64,000 nt of DNA from the NCBI RefSeq assembly GCF_001279725.1, contig NZ_LGDE01000046.1, positions 62,001 to 126,000 on the forward strand, written 5' to 3'. Under the pieces are notes generated by a model. That model was given only the letters and a program-made list of their open reading frames with translations. It had not been told where the DNA came from and did not search any database. The position numbers were made by a program, and so were the translations under genes. This stretch comes from Streptomyces sp. WM4235 (GTDB lineage: Bacteria; Actinomycetota; Actinomycetes; Streptomycetales; Streptomycetaceae). Positions 56,090-64,000 of the stretch are shown piece by piece; position 1 is the stretch's first letter, and the number at the start of each line of letters is the position of its first letter.

Positions 56090-57028
56090 ATGACGACCAC
56101 GACCGACCGCACGGATCGCCGGGTCCTGAAGGACGCGCTCGGCCTGCTCAAGGACCGCGAACAGATCGCCGAACGACTGCTCGAATCCTCGGCCAAGCAC
56201 TCCTTCGACCCCGACACGGAACTCGACTGGGACGCCCCGCCGATCGAGGGCAAGTACTACTGGCCGCCCGAACTGCTCTCCCTCTACGACACCCCCATGT
56301 GGAAGAAGATGGGGGAGGAGCAGCGCATCGAGCTCTCCCGCCACGAGGCGGCGGCGCTCGCCTCGCTCGGCATCTGGTTCGAGATCATCCTGATGCAGCT
56401 GCTCGTCCGACACATCTACGACAAGTCGCTGACCAGCAATCACGTCCGCTACGCGCTCACCGAGATCGCCGACGAATGCCGGCACTCCATGATGTTCGCC
56501 CGCATGATCCAAAAGGGCGGAGCCCCCGAGTACCCGGTCTCCCGAGCGAACCACAACCTCGCCCGCGTCCTCAAGACGATCTCCACCACCCCCGGCTCCT
56601 TCGCCTGCACCCTGCTCGGCGAGGAGATCCTGGACTGGATGCAACGGCTCACCTTCCCGGACGAGCGCATCCAGCCGCTCGTGCGCGGGGTCACCCGCAT
56701 CCACGTCATCGAAGAGGCCCGGCACGTCCGCTACGCCCGCGAGGAACTGCGCCGCCAGATGCTGACGGCCCCGCGCTGGGAACAGGAACTCACCCGGATC
56801 AGCTGCGGCGAGGCCGCCCGCGTCTTCTCGCTGGCCTTCGTCAACCCGCATGTCTACGACAACATCGGCCTCGACCGCCACGAAGCCGTCGCCCAGGTCA
56901 AGGCGAGCGGCCACCGGCGCGAGGTCATGCAGACCGGCGCCAAGCGGCTCACCGACTTCCTCGACGACATAGGAATCCTGCGCGGGGTCGGCCGCCGGCT
57001 CTGGCAGAGCTCCGGACTCCTGGCCTGA
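56090..57028 (+). CDS. AurF-type di-iron oxygenase
   Basis: A 312-residue enzyme of the p-aminobenzoate N-oxygenase (AurF) family, which oxidises arylamines or other small substrates at a di-iron site. Ligand motifs are SRHEAAALASLGIWFE, ADECRHSMMFARMI (near 127-140), GEEILDWMQ and HVIEEARHVRYAREE (near 205-219). The ATG at 56090 follows GAGGT; a GTG at 56033 would extend it by 19 residues. It is 30 bp upstream of a TetR gene with its own -10, and divergent from another di-iron protein. The natural substrate is unknown. Confidence 0.88.
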   Translation: MTTTTDRTDRRVLKDALGLLKDREQIAERLLESSAKHSFDPDTELDWDAPPIEGKYYWPPELLSLYDTPMWKKMGEEQRIELSRHEAAALASLGIWFEIILMQLLVRHIYDKSLTSNHVRYALTEIADECRHSMMFARMIQKGGAPEYPVSRANHNLARVLKTISTTPGSFACTLLGEEILDWMQRLTFPDERIQPLVRGVTRIHVIEEARHVRYAREELRRQMLTAPRWEQELTRISCGEAARVFSLAFVNPHVYDNIGLDRHEAVAQVKASGHRREVMQTGAKRLTDFLDDIGILRGVGRRLWQSSGLLA

Positions 57029-57045
57029 GGCGCCGCCCCGGGGGT

Positions 57046-57051
57046 TACCCT
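57046..57051 (+). promoter_or_regulatory. -10 element for a leaderless tetR start
   Basis: TACCCT fits TANNNT and ends 6 nt before the ATG at 57058. Confidence 0.5.
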
Positions 57052-57057
57052 GCGGGC

Positions 57058-57771
57058 ATGACCGTACGCGCGTACCGCAGGCTGAGCGTCGAGGAGCGAC
57101 GGGCCCAACTCCTCGACGCGGCCCTGACGCTGTTCGCGCACCGGGCACCGGAGGAGGTCTCCCTCGACGACGTGGCCGAGGCCGCCGGCGTCTCGCGCCC
57201 CCTCGTCTACCGCTACTTTCCCGGCGGCAAGCAGCAGCTCTACGAAGCCGCCCTGCGCTCCGCGGCCGAACTCCTGGAGCAGTGCTTCGCCGAACCCCAG
57301 GCCGGACCCCTCACCCGGCGGCTGTCCCGGGCCCTGGACCGCTACCTGGCTTTCGTCGACGAACACGACGCGGGCTTCTCCGCCCTCCTCAACGGCGGCA
57401 GCGTGGTCGAGACCTCCCGCACCACGGCCACCGTCGACGGCATCCGCCGGGCCGCCGCCCAACAGATCCTCGTCCACCTCGGCGTCCCGGAACCCGGTCC
57501 GCGGCTGCGCATGATGGTCCGCACCTGGATCACCGCCGTCGAGGCGGCCTCGCTGATCTGGATCGACGAGGGCAAGCAGCCCGGCGTGCAGGAGCTGCGG
57601 GACTGGCTGCTGGACCAGTTCATCGCCCTGCTCACGGCGACCGCCGCCACCGACCCGGAGACCGCCGCCGCCGCACGCGCGGCCCTGTCCCTGGAATCCG
57701 CGGAGGGACCGGTCGGGGTGCTGGCCCGCCGTGTGATCCCCGTGGTCTCCGAGGCCGCCCACCTGCTGTGA
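57058..57771 (+). CDS. TetR family transcriptional regulator
   Basis: Repressor of 237 residues. The HTH is VSLDDVAEAAGVSRPLVYRYFPGG (about 37-60), preceded by ERRAQLLDAALTLFA. The C-terminal ligand domain has SAEGPVGVLARRV near the end. It follows the AurF-type gene by 29 bp and is the likely regulator of the two di-iron genes, perhaps acting in the divergent region 55903-56089; that is inference. The leaderless -10 is at 57046-57051. Confidence 0.9.
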   Translation: MTVRAYRRLSVEERRAQLLDAALTLFAHRAPEEVSLDDVAEAAGVSRPLVYRYFPGGKQQLYEAALRSAAELLEQCFAEPQAGPLTRRLSRALDRYLAFVDEHDAGFSALLNGGSVVETSRTTATVDGIRRAAAQQILVHLGVPEPGPRLRMMVRTWITAVEAASLIWIDEGKQPGVQELRDWLLDQFIALLTATAATDPETAAAARAALSLESAEGPVGVLARRVIPVVSEAAHLL

Positions 57772-57817
57772 CACTGGAGGGGTGAGAAGCCAACCCACCC
57801 CCTTCGAGGGCGGCCCG

Positions 57818-58054
57818 ATGGACGGCCGGACCCTCCCGATCCTCCTCGGCCCGACCGGGCACCCCGCCAAGTGGTACGAGATCCCGGTCCCCGCCCCGGA
57901 CGGCGGCGCCCCGACGGTCCTGCTGTACGAGCGCGTCCCGGCGGGCTACTCGAAGCGGCTGGGCCTCCAGAAGGGCTGGAAGTACACCTTCGTCCCCTCG
58001 GGCACCAGACCCAAACCCCGCTGGCCCTGGACCAAGACCCCACCCCCGGCGTGA
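57818..58054 (+). CDS. Small hypothetical protein
   Basis: A 78-residue protein of unknown function starting MDGRTLPILLGPTGHPAKWYEIP and ending in a basic, Pro-rich tail (TRPKPRWPWTKTPPPA). I chose the ATG at 57818, 8 nt after GAGGG; a GTG at 57782 is possible. Its stop codon lies inside the first unit of the 45-bp tandem repeat array. I do not recognise the family. Confidence 0.65.
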   Translation: MDGRTLPILLGPTGHPAKWYEIPVPAPDGGAPTVLLYERVPAGYSKRLGLQKGWKYTFVPSGTRPKPRWPWTKTPPPA

Positions 58055-58270
58055 CCGGGCCCGGCGGCGCCGATCTCAGCTCCGCCGCTCGTGACCGGTC
58101 AGGCCGGGCGGCGCTGTATCTCGGCTCCGCCGCTCGTGACCGGGGCAGGCCGGGCGGCGTGGATCTAGGCTCCGCCGCTCGTGTGACCGGGCAGGCCGGG
58201 CGGCGTGGATCTAGGCTCCGTCGCTCGTGACCGGGGCAGGCCGGGCGGCGCTGCATCTCAGCCCCGCCGG
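58051..58270. repeat. Tandem array of about five 45-bp units
   Basis: Units beginning GTGACCGG start at 58051, 58091, 58136, 58183 and 58227 and share GCAGGCCGGGCGGCG and CTCCGCCGCTC segments. Two middle units are nearly identical. The first is 5 bp shorter, one unit carries an extra GT, and the last runs into a CCCCGCCGGCGTTTGAGG tail seen often in Streptomyces intergenic regions. The array lies between the small protein and the histidine kinase 3' end; 58271-58400 is GC-rich with no gene. Confidence 0.85.
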
Positions 58271-58400
58271 CGTTTGAGGCGCCCGGCGCAGCCGGGGCCG
58301 GCAGCATCGACGCCGCACGGCACCGCACCACCGGCCCGGCCGGCGCACCGGTCCCGCCCGACCACGGCAACGGCCCGACCACGGCAAAGACCCGGCCCCC

Positions 58401-59666
58401 TCACCCGCCCGGCCAGGGCAACGGCAGGGTGACCACCGCCAACGCCCCACCCTCCGCTCCGCGCCGGAACTCCAGCCGCGCCCCGATGACCCGGGCCTGT
58501 CCGACCGCGATGGTCAGCCCGAGCCCGTGCCCCTTGCCCTTGCCCGAGCGGGAGTCCGACCCGCTCCGGAAGCGTTGCGGGCCGTGCGCGATCAGGTAGT
58601 CGGGGTAGCCGTCGCCGTGGTCCCGTACGGTCACCACCGGCCCGTCCACCGTCAGGACCACCGGCGCACGCCCGTGCTTGTGGGCGTTGGCCACCAGGTT
58701 GCCGAGCACCCGTTCCAGCCGCCGCCGGTCGGTCTCCACGTGCGCGTCCCGGACGACGACCACCTCCGTGTCCGTCCCCGAGGCCCGCACCACTCTCCCG
58801 GCGAGCCGCGCGAGCTGGTGCAGGTCGGTTTCCACGGCCTCGCTGCCCGAGTCCAGTCGGGAGATCTCCAGCAGGTCCTCGGTGAGTTGGCGCATCGTAC
58901 GGACCCGCTCTTGTACGAGTTCCGTCGCCCGTCCCTCCGGCAGCAGTTCCGACGCCGCCTGTAGGCCTGTCAACGGCGTCCGCAGCTCGTGCGCCACGTC
59001 CGCCGTGAACCTCTGCTCGCTCATCAGTTTCGCCTGGAGGCTGCCGGCCATCGTGTCCAGCGCGCCCGCGACCGTCGCCACCTCGTCCTGGTGGCGTGCC
59101 GGGTCCCGCGTGCGCGGATCGCCGACCCGCGCGTCGAGGTCGCCTTGGGTGATGCGCCGGGCGACCGTCGCCGTCTGGTGCAGTCGCCGGGTCACGCGCC
59201 GCACGGCGAACGCCCCCACCAGCAGCGTTCCCCCGATCGCCAACAGGGAGGAGCCGGTGATCGCGTGGTCCAGGCCGCTGATCGTCCGTGCGCTCTGGCT
59301 GTAGTCGACGGCGGTGGCCAGGGCCCGGCCGTCGGCGGGGCCCGCCGCCCACATCGTCGGACGGTCGTCGTGGGTGCCCACGACCGTTCCCTGCCGGCCA
59401 CCGACCGCGAGTTCCCGCAGCGACGGCGGCAGCTCCGTCGGGTCCAGCCCCGAATCGGGGGGCAGGGCCTCGCCGGCCTCGTACGCGCGGGAAGCGTCGC
59501 GCAGCTTCTCCAACGCCTTGTCGCGCGCCGTCCCGACCGTCTGCCGGGTCACCTCCACGTGCACCAGCGCGCCCAGCACCGCCGCCAGCGAGCAGCACAT
59601 GATCACGATGAAGCACGCCGCCTTCCAGGTCAGCGAAGCGGTCCAGGCCGGCAACCGATGCCTCAC
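58401..59666 (-). CDS. HAMP-domain sensor histidine kinase (orphan)
   Basis: Membrane sensor kinase of 421 residues. Membrane segments lie at about 17-35 and about 137-157 around an extracytoplasmic sensor loop. HAMP (about 158-215) precedes the H-box FTADVAHELRTPLTGLQ (about 225-241), N-box NLVANAHKHGR and G-box RDHGDGYPDY/GHGLGLTIAVGQA. It starts at the GTG at 59666, inside the stop of the upstream lipoprotein gene (GTGA). No response regulator is beside it, so its partner must be elsewhere; the lipoprotein may be its accessory sensor. Confidence 0.92.
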   Translation of the reverse strand: MRHRLPAWTASLTWKAACFIVIMCCSLAAVLGALVHVEVTRQTVGTARDKALEKLRDASRAYEAGEALPPDSGLDPTELPPSLRELAVGGRQGTVVGTHDDRPTMWAAGPADGRALATAVDYSQSARTISGLDHAITGSSLLAIGGTLLVGAFAVRRVTRRLHQTATVARRITQGDLDARVGDPRTRDPARHQDEVATVAGALDTMAGSLQAKLMSEQRFTADVAHELRTPLTGLQAASELLPEGRATELVQERVRTMRQLTEDLLEISRLDSGSEAVETDLHQLARLAGRVVRASGTDTEVVVVRDAHVETDRRRLERVLGNLVANAHKHGRAPVVLTVDGPVVTVRDHGDGYPDYLIAHGPQRFRSGSDSRSGKGKGHGLGLTIAVGQARVIGARLEFRRGAEGGALAVVTLPLPWPGG

Positions 59667-60448
59667 GACGAGGCCCCGCCCGCCGCAGCCGCAGACGTCG
59701 CCGAACCCGTCGCCGGACCCGAACCCGTCGCCGAGCCCGTCCCCGGGGTCGCGTCCGTCGAAGGCTGCGGGCGCGCCGGTCCCGGCACCCGGACGATCTG
59801 CTCGCGCGTCGGCAGCATGCTGCGCTGTTTCCCGTCCCAGGACCAGGCGGTGATCAGCTCGTAGCCGTTGTTGCCGCTCGGAGCCCGCAGGATCACGTCC
59901 CGGCCGGCGAGCTCCACGCCGATCACGGTGTCGATGGTGGCCATGATCCGGTTGAGCCGTCCGTCGGGGTCCGCCGTGTAGGCCCGTACGGACAGCATCT
60001 TGTCGGGCAACTCGATCCCGACGACGATCTCGTCCTTCCCGTTGCCGGTGAGGTCCCGGTAGTACGGGCTCAGGACCGGACACTTCCCGGTCGGTTCCTT
60101 CCCGCACGCCAGGACCGCGTCGGCGGTCTCCCGGGGCATCCCGTCCGGGCCGACGTCGGTGTTCGGGTGCGCGCGCAGTTCGGCTTGGACCAGTGCCACC
60201 GGGTCGACCTCGTGTACGTCCTGGTTCTTGACCCGGGGCAGCCCCGGCACGTACTCGGGCGGCGCGCCCCCCGGATCGGCGGGCGGCACCACGGCCCCCT
60301 GCCGCCCCGGCCACAGGTTCACGGGCCCGCTCGCCGTCGGCGTCGGCCCGGCGGCGACCAGTTCGCCGGAGTCGCCGCAGCCCGCGACCAGGAGCAGCAG
60401 GGCGGGCAGCAGCAGAACGGTGCGCGTCCGGACGGGGAGCGTTCTCAC
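59663..60448 (-). CDS. Lipoprotein coupled to the sensor kinase
   Basis: Predicted lipoprotein of 261 residues and unknown function. The signal peptide (TVLLLPALLLLVAGC) has a lipobox cysteine at about 25. The mature part starts with a Pro-rich segment and contains YYRDLTGNGKDEIVVGIEL, a VCBS/FG-GAP-like calcium-binding turn. The tail is Ala/Gly/Ser/Thr-rich. The GTG at 60448 is chosen because the signal peptide starts there. A 4-bp overlap with the kinase gene suggests a CseA-like role next to a sensor kinase, but sequence similarity to CseA is not evident. Confidence 0.75.
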   Translation of the reverse strand: MRTLPVRTRTVLLLPALLLLVAGCGDSGELVAAGPTPTASGPVNLWPGRQGAVVPPADPGGAPPEYVPGLPRVKNQDVHEVDPVALVQAELRAHPNTDVGPDGMPRETADAVLACGKEPTGKCPVLSPYYRDLTGNGKDEIVVGIELPDKMLSVRAYTADPDGRLNRIMATIDTVIGVELAGRDVILRAPSGNNGYELITAWSWDGKQRSMLPTREQIVRVPGPARPQPSTDATPGTGSATGSGPATGSATSAAAAGGASS

Positions 60449-60594
60449 GGGGGCGGGCCATCCTCTCTGCGGCAGGCCGGTGGCGGTCGGTTTCCAGCCA
60501 ACCTTATGCAGAGATACATCCCTTTTGCTCACGCGTCCGCCCGGTGGACTCCGGGCCGGCCGATCCGCCCACCCGCCGCCCGACAACCGGGGTG

Positions 60595-61200
60595 TCAGCC
60601 CTCCGTGCGTCCGCGACGCACCATCGCGAAGCCGAGCCCGGCGGCGCCGATGGCCGCGATGCCGCCGCCCGCCGCGAGCAGCAGCACGCCCTCGCCCGGA
60701 CCGTCCGCCACGGTGTTCAGGCGCAACGCCTCCGCGGTCCCGCCCGCACGCGCCGCGGACTCCGGGGTGTGTGCCGAGACGGGGACGGTGTGCCCGCTGC
60801 GCGTCCCGGTCTTGCGGCCGTCGCCGAAGAGGGCGTGCGACGCGTCGCCGGCGGGACGGGTGTCACCGACCCACGACGTGAGCCGGCCGTCCGCCCGCAG
60901 TGAGACGTGCAGGCCGCCGGAACCGCCGACGTCGGTCGCGCCGTCCCGACCGGCCAACGTGGCGACCCGGGCGCCGTCGCGCAGGATCTCGGCCTCGTAC
61001 GCGTCGTCGGCCACCCGGTAGATCCGGGCCAGGGACTCGCCGTCCGCCAGGGAGAGGCTCTTGACCAGGGTCCGCTGCCCCGTCGACGCGGCCGGTACGC
61101 CGTCCGCGAGCGCGGCGGCGGTGGGCAGTGCCAGGAGGCTGCCGGCGCATGCGGTCACGGCGGCTGCGCGAACGAGACTGCGACGGCTGACGGTACTCAC
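60595..61200 (-). CDS. Secreted protein with C-terminal membrane anchor
   Basis: A 201-residue protein of unknown function. A signal peptide (RRSLVRAAAVTACAGSLLALPTAAALA) is followed by a beta-rich central part (about 40-150). The C-terminus is a membrane segment (GVLLLAAGGGIAAIGAAGLGFAMV, about 168-191) then RRGRTEG, the layout of a wall-facing membrane-anchored protein; no clear sortase motif is seen. The GTG at 61200 has AAGGA 7 nt upstream. TACGTT (minus strand, 61267-61272) is a possible -10. Confidence 0.7.
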   Translation of the reverse strand: MSTVSRRSLVRAAAVTACAGSLLALPTAAALADGVPAASTGQRTLVKSLSLADGESLARIYRVADDAYEAEILRDGARVATLAGRDGATDVGGSGGLHVSLRADGRLTSWVGDTRPAGDASHALFGDGRKTGTRSGHTVPVSAHTPESAARAGGTAEALRLNTVADGPGEGVLLLAAGGGIAAIGAAGLGFAMVRRGRTEG

Positions 61201-61543
61201 GGGAGGTCCTTCGTTGCGGGTCGGGTCCCGGCGTGTCCAGGCGGCCGGGCGTGTTCAGATGACATAAACGTAGGCGTCCGTCATTGCGGTACAGCGGTGC
61301 TTCTGTAACAGCAACCCGACGGGGTTCCGTCGGAGTCGTTACACGGGCCGTCAGGGCCGTTACCGGACCGATCGCCCGCCCCGCCCGGCACGCCCGCCCC
61401 GCGGAACCCGCCGGCCACGAACGCCCCGCGCATCCCCTCGTTCCCACGAGGAGCTCTACGCCACTCCAACGACGGGGCTCGGCCCCAGGACCCGGCAGGG
61501 GGATTGTCCGTCGGCGGCCGGCCTGCTCCCATGGAATGCGGGG
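61201..61543. other. 343-bp divergent intergenic region
   Basis: No gene is supported. It contains a perfect dyad CCGACGG-GGTT-CCGTCGG (61316-61333) and a repeated GTTAC pair. The promoter for the secreted protein gene is probably near 61267-61272. The right half is GC-rich, without a clear promoter for the NERD gene. Confidence 0.4.
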
Positions 61544-62383
61544 GTGAGGCCGATGCCCGGACTCAAGGTGCTGCCGAGCGGCCGGCCCGGCCGAGGTCGG
61601 CTGTACGTCAACCTGCCCGACGGCGAGGCGGTCGCCTGGTACGACCGGCGGACCAACCGCGTCAGCCTGCTGTCCGACACCCGCCGCGAGGCGGTCCTGA
61701 CGGCCCTGCGCCCGTACCTGACCGGCGACTACACCGTCGGCCCGCCCCCGGTGCCCACGGCGGCCGACCTGCTCCGCCTCGCGCTGCCCCCGGACGAGGA
61801 CCTCGCCCCGAACCGTCCGGGGGAGCCCCTGCTGGGCGAGCTGACGTACGGCTCCCCGGGCGCCAGGACCCGGCACCGGATCCGCCGGGAACTCCAGGCC
61901 CTGGAACGGATGGGCGCCGAACTCGACGCACTGGAGAGCGAGGACTGCCGGGTCCTGCACGCCGTCCCGCTGCCCGACGGCGGCGTGATCGACCACCTCC
62001 TCATCGGCCCGCCCGGCGTCCTCTGCGTCCGCACCGTCCCCGGTCTGCGCCGGCGCGCCCGGATCGGGGACCTCCTGCTCACCGTGGGCCGCGACGAACC
62101 CGGCCCGGAACCCCGGCTGGCCCGACTCGCCGCCGCGTACGCCACCCGCGTGCTGACGGCGCCGGTCGTCCCCGCGCTCGCCCTCGTCGAGGCCTCGCGG
62201 GTCGAGGTGGCCCCCACCCTGCGCGACGTACGGATCCTCCAACCCGGCACCGCCGCCGCCCACTTCGCCTCGAACCCGGCCACGCTCAAGCCCCCGGACG
62301 TCGACGCCCTGTACGCCCTCGCCCGCGACACGCGTACCTGGCTCCGTCCCACCCGGCGGCGAACCGGGGCCCGTGCGTGGTGA
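61544..62383 (+). CDS. NERD (nuclease-related) domain protein
   Basis: A 279-residue protein with a nuclease-related domain at about 120-190: ELDALESEDCRVLHAVPLPDGGVIDHLLIGPPGVLCVRT holds the conserved E, ID and hydrophobic blocks of NERD. The N-terminal part (RLYVNLPDGEAVAWYDRRTNRVSLLSD) is a small beta domain. Catalysis is unproven for the family. A GTG at 61544 and an ATG at 61553 both fit. It lies 90 bp upstream of ku on the same strand. Confidence 0.75.
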   Translation: MRPMPGLKVLPSGRPGRGRLYVNLPDGEAVAWYDRRTNRVSLLSDTRREAVLTALRPYLTGDYTVGPPPVPTAADLLRLALPPDEDLAPNRPGEPLLGELTYGSPGARTRHRIRRELQALERMGAELDALESEDCRVLHAVPLPDGGVIDHLLIGPPGVLCVRTVPGLRRRARIGDLLLTVGRDEPGPEPRLARLAAAYATRVLTAPVVPALALVEASRVEVAPTLRDVRILQPGTAAAHFASNPATLKPPDVDALYALARDTRTWLRPTRRRTGARAW

Positions 62384-62473
62384 GCCGCCGTCGGCGCGGA
62401 CCCGGCCGCCTTCGAGTGTCGCGCTCCGGCTCCTCGGCATAGCCTGAGGACCTCCCCAGGGAAGGAGCGCGGC

Positions 62474-63655
62474 ATGAGGGCTACCTGGAAGGGGGCCATC
62501 TCGTTCGGGCTGGTCACGATCCCGGTGCAGCTCTTCACGGCCACGGAGGAGCATGACATTCCGCTCCGCCAGGTGCACGGGAAGGACGGCTCACGAGTAC
62601 GTCTGCGGCGCGTCTGCGAGGCCGAGGACGTGGAGATTCCGTACCACGAGATCACCAAGGGCTACGAGGCTCCGGACGGCAGCATGATCATGCTGTCCGA
62701 CGAGGACCTCGCCGACCTTCCCCTCCCGAGCAAGAAGCTCATCGACGTGCTGGCGTTCGTGGACGCCTCGACGATCGATCCGCTGATGTTCTCCAAGGCC
62801 TACTACGTCGGCACGTCCGACCGCGCCGCCGCCAAGCCGTACGCCCTGCTCCGCGAGGCCCTCACCGAGTCCGGGCAGATCGCCGTCACGAAGATCGCCA
62901 TCCGGTCCCGCGAGGCCCTCGCCGTGCTCCGGGTCCACGAGGACACCCTGGTCCTCCAGACCTGCCTGTGGCCCGACGAGGTCAGGCCCGCCGCGGGCAT
63001 CACCCCGGAGGGGGACGTGACGATCCGCCCCCAGGAACTCCAGATGGCCCGCTCGCTCATGGACATGCTCTCCCAGGACTTCGACCTGTCCGCGCTGCAC
63101 GACGAGTACCAGGAAGCCCTCCAGCAGGTCATCGAGGCCAGGCTCCAGGGCGTCGAACCGCCCCGCGACGAGGAGGAGGCCGCCCCGACCGGCGGCAAGG
63201 TCATCGACCTGATGGCCGCCCTGGAGAACAGCGTCCGCGCGGCCAGGGAATCCCGCGGGGAGCCGGCCGCCGCGGACGGCGACACGGACGCCGAGGTGCG
63301 CACGCTGCCCGTGCCCGGCAACACGCGGAAGACCGCGGCGGAGAAGAGGGCCGCCACGCACAAGAAGAGCGCCCCCGCGAAGAAGGCGGCGAAGACGACG
63401 ACCGCGAAGACGGCCCAGGCGCGCAAGGCCACCGGCTCCGCGGCGAAGAAGGCCACCGCCTCACCCAAGGAGACCGGCGGCAAGAAGACCACCGCGACGA
63501 AGACCACCGCGGCGAAGACGTCCGCGAGCAGGACCGCCGCCAGGAAGAGCACCGCCGCGTCCGCGGCCAAGACGACGAGAACGGCGAAGGCGACGACCAC
63601 GACCGCGAAGACCGCGGCGGCCAAGAAGACGACCAGACGCGCGGCCTCCGCCTGA
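62474..63655 (+). CDS. ku: Non-homologous end-joining protein Ku
   Basis: Binds broken DNA ends as a ring-shaped dimer and recruits LigD-type enzymes; 393 residues. The Ku core occupies about 1-260 (MRATWKGAISFGLVTIPVQL to the SLMDMLSQDFDLSALHDEYQEALQQVIEARL segment). The remaining 115 residues are a Lys/Ala/Thr-rich, histone-H1-like tail (KKSAPAKKAAKTTTAK-type repeats), a DNA-binding extension known in actinobacterial Ku. The ATG at 62474 follows GGAAGGAG. It stands directly upstream of a LigD polymerase-type gene. Confidence 0.97.
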   Translation: MRATWKGAISFGLVTIPVQLFTATEEHDIPLRQVHGKDGSRVRLRRVCEAEDVEIPYHEITKGYEAPDGSMIMLSDEDLADLPLPSKKLIDVLAFVDASTIDPLMFSKAYYVGTSDRAAAKPYALLREALTESGQIAVTKIAIRSREALAVLRVHEDTLVLQTCLWPDEVRPAAGITPEGDVTIRPQELQMARSLMDMLSQDFDLSALHDEYQEALQQVIEARLQGVEPPRDEEEAAPTGGKVIDLMAALENSVRAARESRGEPAAADGDTDAEVRTLPVPGNTRKTAAEKRAATHKKSAPAKKAAKTTTAKTAQARKATGSAAKKATASPKETGGKKTTATKTTAAKTSASRTAARKSTAASAAKTTRTAKATTTTAKTAAAKKTTRRAASA

Positions 63656-63772
63656 CGGCCCCGCGCCCGTCCGCCCGCCCGTCCGCCGTACGTCCACCCG
63701 TCCGCCCCCGGCCTTCCACCACCTGGCCGCCCCGACCGCCCGTTTCCACCTGATCCATGCCAGTCTGCTCCC

Positions 63773-64000
63773 ATGGCGCCGATCACGATGGTGGAAGGGC
63801 GCCGCATCTCGCTCAGCAACCTGGACAAGGTGCTGTACCCGGAGAGCGGCTTCACCAAGGGCGAGGTCCTGCACTACTACGCCCGCGTCGCGGACGCGAT
63901 GCTGCCCCACCTCCACGACCGGCCGGTCTCGTTCCTGCGCTATCCCGACGGCCCGGACGGTCAGCTCTTCTTCACCAAGAACCCGCCGCCCGGCACGCCC
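63773..64000 (+). CDS. ligD: LigD-type NHEJ polymerase, 3' truncated by the window end
   Basis: The first 76 codons of a LigD primase/polymerase domain: MVEGRRISLSNLDKVLYPESGFTKGEVLHYYARVADAMLPHLHDRPVSFLRYPDG is the conserved start of the family. The frame is open to base 64000. Whether ligase or nuclease domains follow cannot be seen. The ATG at 63773 lies 117 bp after ku, so the two form an NHEJ pair. Confidence 0.88.
   Translation, partial: MAPITMVEGRRISLSNLDKVLYPESGFTKGEVLHYYARVADAMLPHLHDRPVSFLRYPDGPDGQLFFTKNPPPGTP

Noticed and set aside
58051..58270. CRISPR array
   Set aside because: The 45-bp units are contiguous, with no unique spacers between them, and no cas gene is nearby.

Overview
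The window reads as a core-chromosome segment of a Streptomyces (or very close actinomycete). The evidence is very high GC with strong GC3 bias, a nickel superoxide dismutase with its maturation protease, snapalysin beside a LysR regulator, a conservon (roadblock/DUF742/GTPase cassette), the fused actinobacterial 2-oxoglutarate decarboxylase/dehydrogenase, a HAIR-like HspR site before lon, and many leaderless starts (TANNNT followed 6-8 nt later by ATG). No tRNA, rRNA, transposase, CRISPR array or prophage gene was recognised. The malic enzyme, amino-acid ABC transporter, kgd, lon and Ku order fits what I recall of the Streptomyces core; that is memory, not a search.

Layout. 1-9.9 kb: 5'-truncated polyprenyl diphosphate synthase, GNAT acetyltransferase, DHFR-family reductase behind a perfect inverted repeat, a tiny zinc-ribbon protein, snapalysin/LysR, a DUF4097-PadR operon, a HTH/Clp-N pair, a quinone-type oxidoreductase and malic enzyme. 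10.4-15.9 kb: glutamate-type ABC transporter, methyltransferase, CGNR zinc-finger protein, sodX/sodN and a small DUF6104-like protein. 16.0-28.5 kb: one long rightward island with a trypsin-like protease, a MoxR AAA ATPase, a SAV_2336-like vWA protein, an FxsA-type RiPP precursor, an FxsB radical SAM maturase, a HExxH peptide-modifying enzyme and a TIR-like/NB-ARC/TPR protein. 28.6-42.5 kb: kgd, a two-component system, a spermidine-synthase-like enzyme, a lipoprotein, a GT39-like membrane protein, a rhodanese, a DUF4097 lipoprotein, lon and a MarR regulator. 42.6-49.8 kb: a PP2C-like protein, then the conservon (cvnABCD) leading into a styrene-monooxygenase-type flavoprotein. 49.7-57.8 kb: NlpC/P60 hydrolase, SHOCT and DUF6325 proteins, a RodA/FtsW-PBP2 pair, and two divergent di-iron ferritin-like enzymes with a TetR regulator. 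57.8-64 kb: a small protein ending in an array of 45-bp tandem repeats, a lipoprotein-histidine kinase pair, a secreted protein, a NERD-domain protein, Ku and the start of a LigD-type polymerase.

The most unusual part is the 16.0-28.5 kb island. It joins a protease-MoxR-vWA set, like the ternary systems proposed to act in biological conflict, to a cyclophane-type RiPP pathway (precursor, radical SAM enzyme, putative hydroxylase) and a STAND-like TIR/NB-ARC/TPR sensor. Its precursor ends FDSGIT, one residue longer than the usual FxSxx-COOH terminus.
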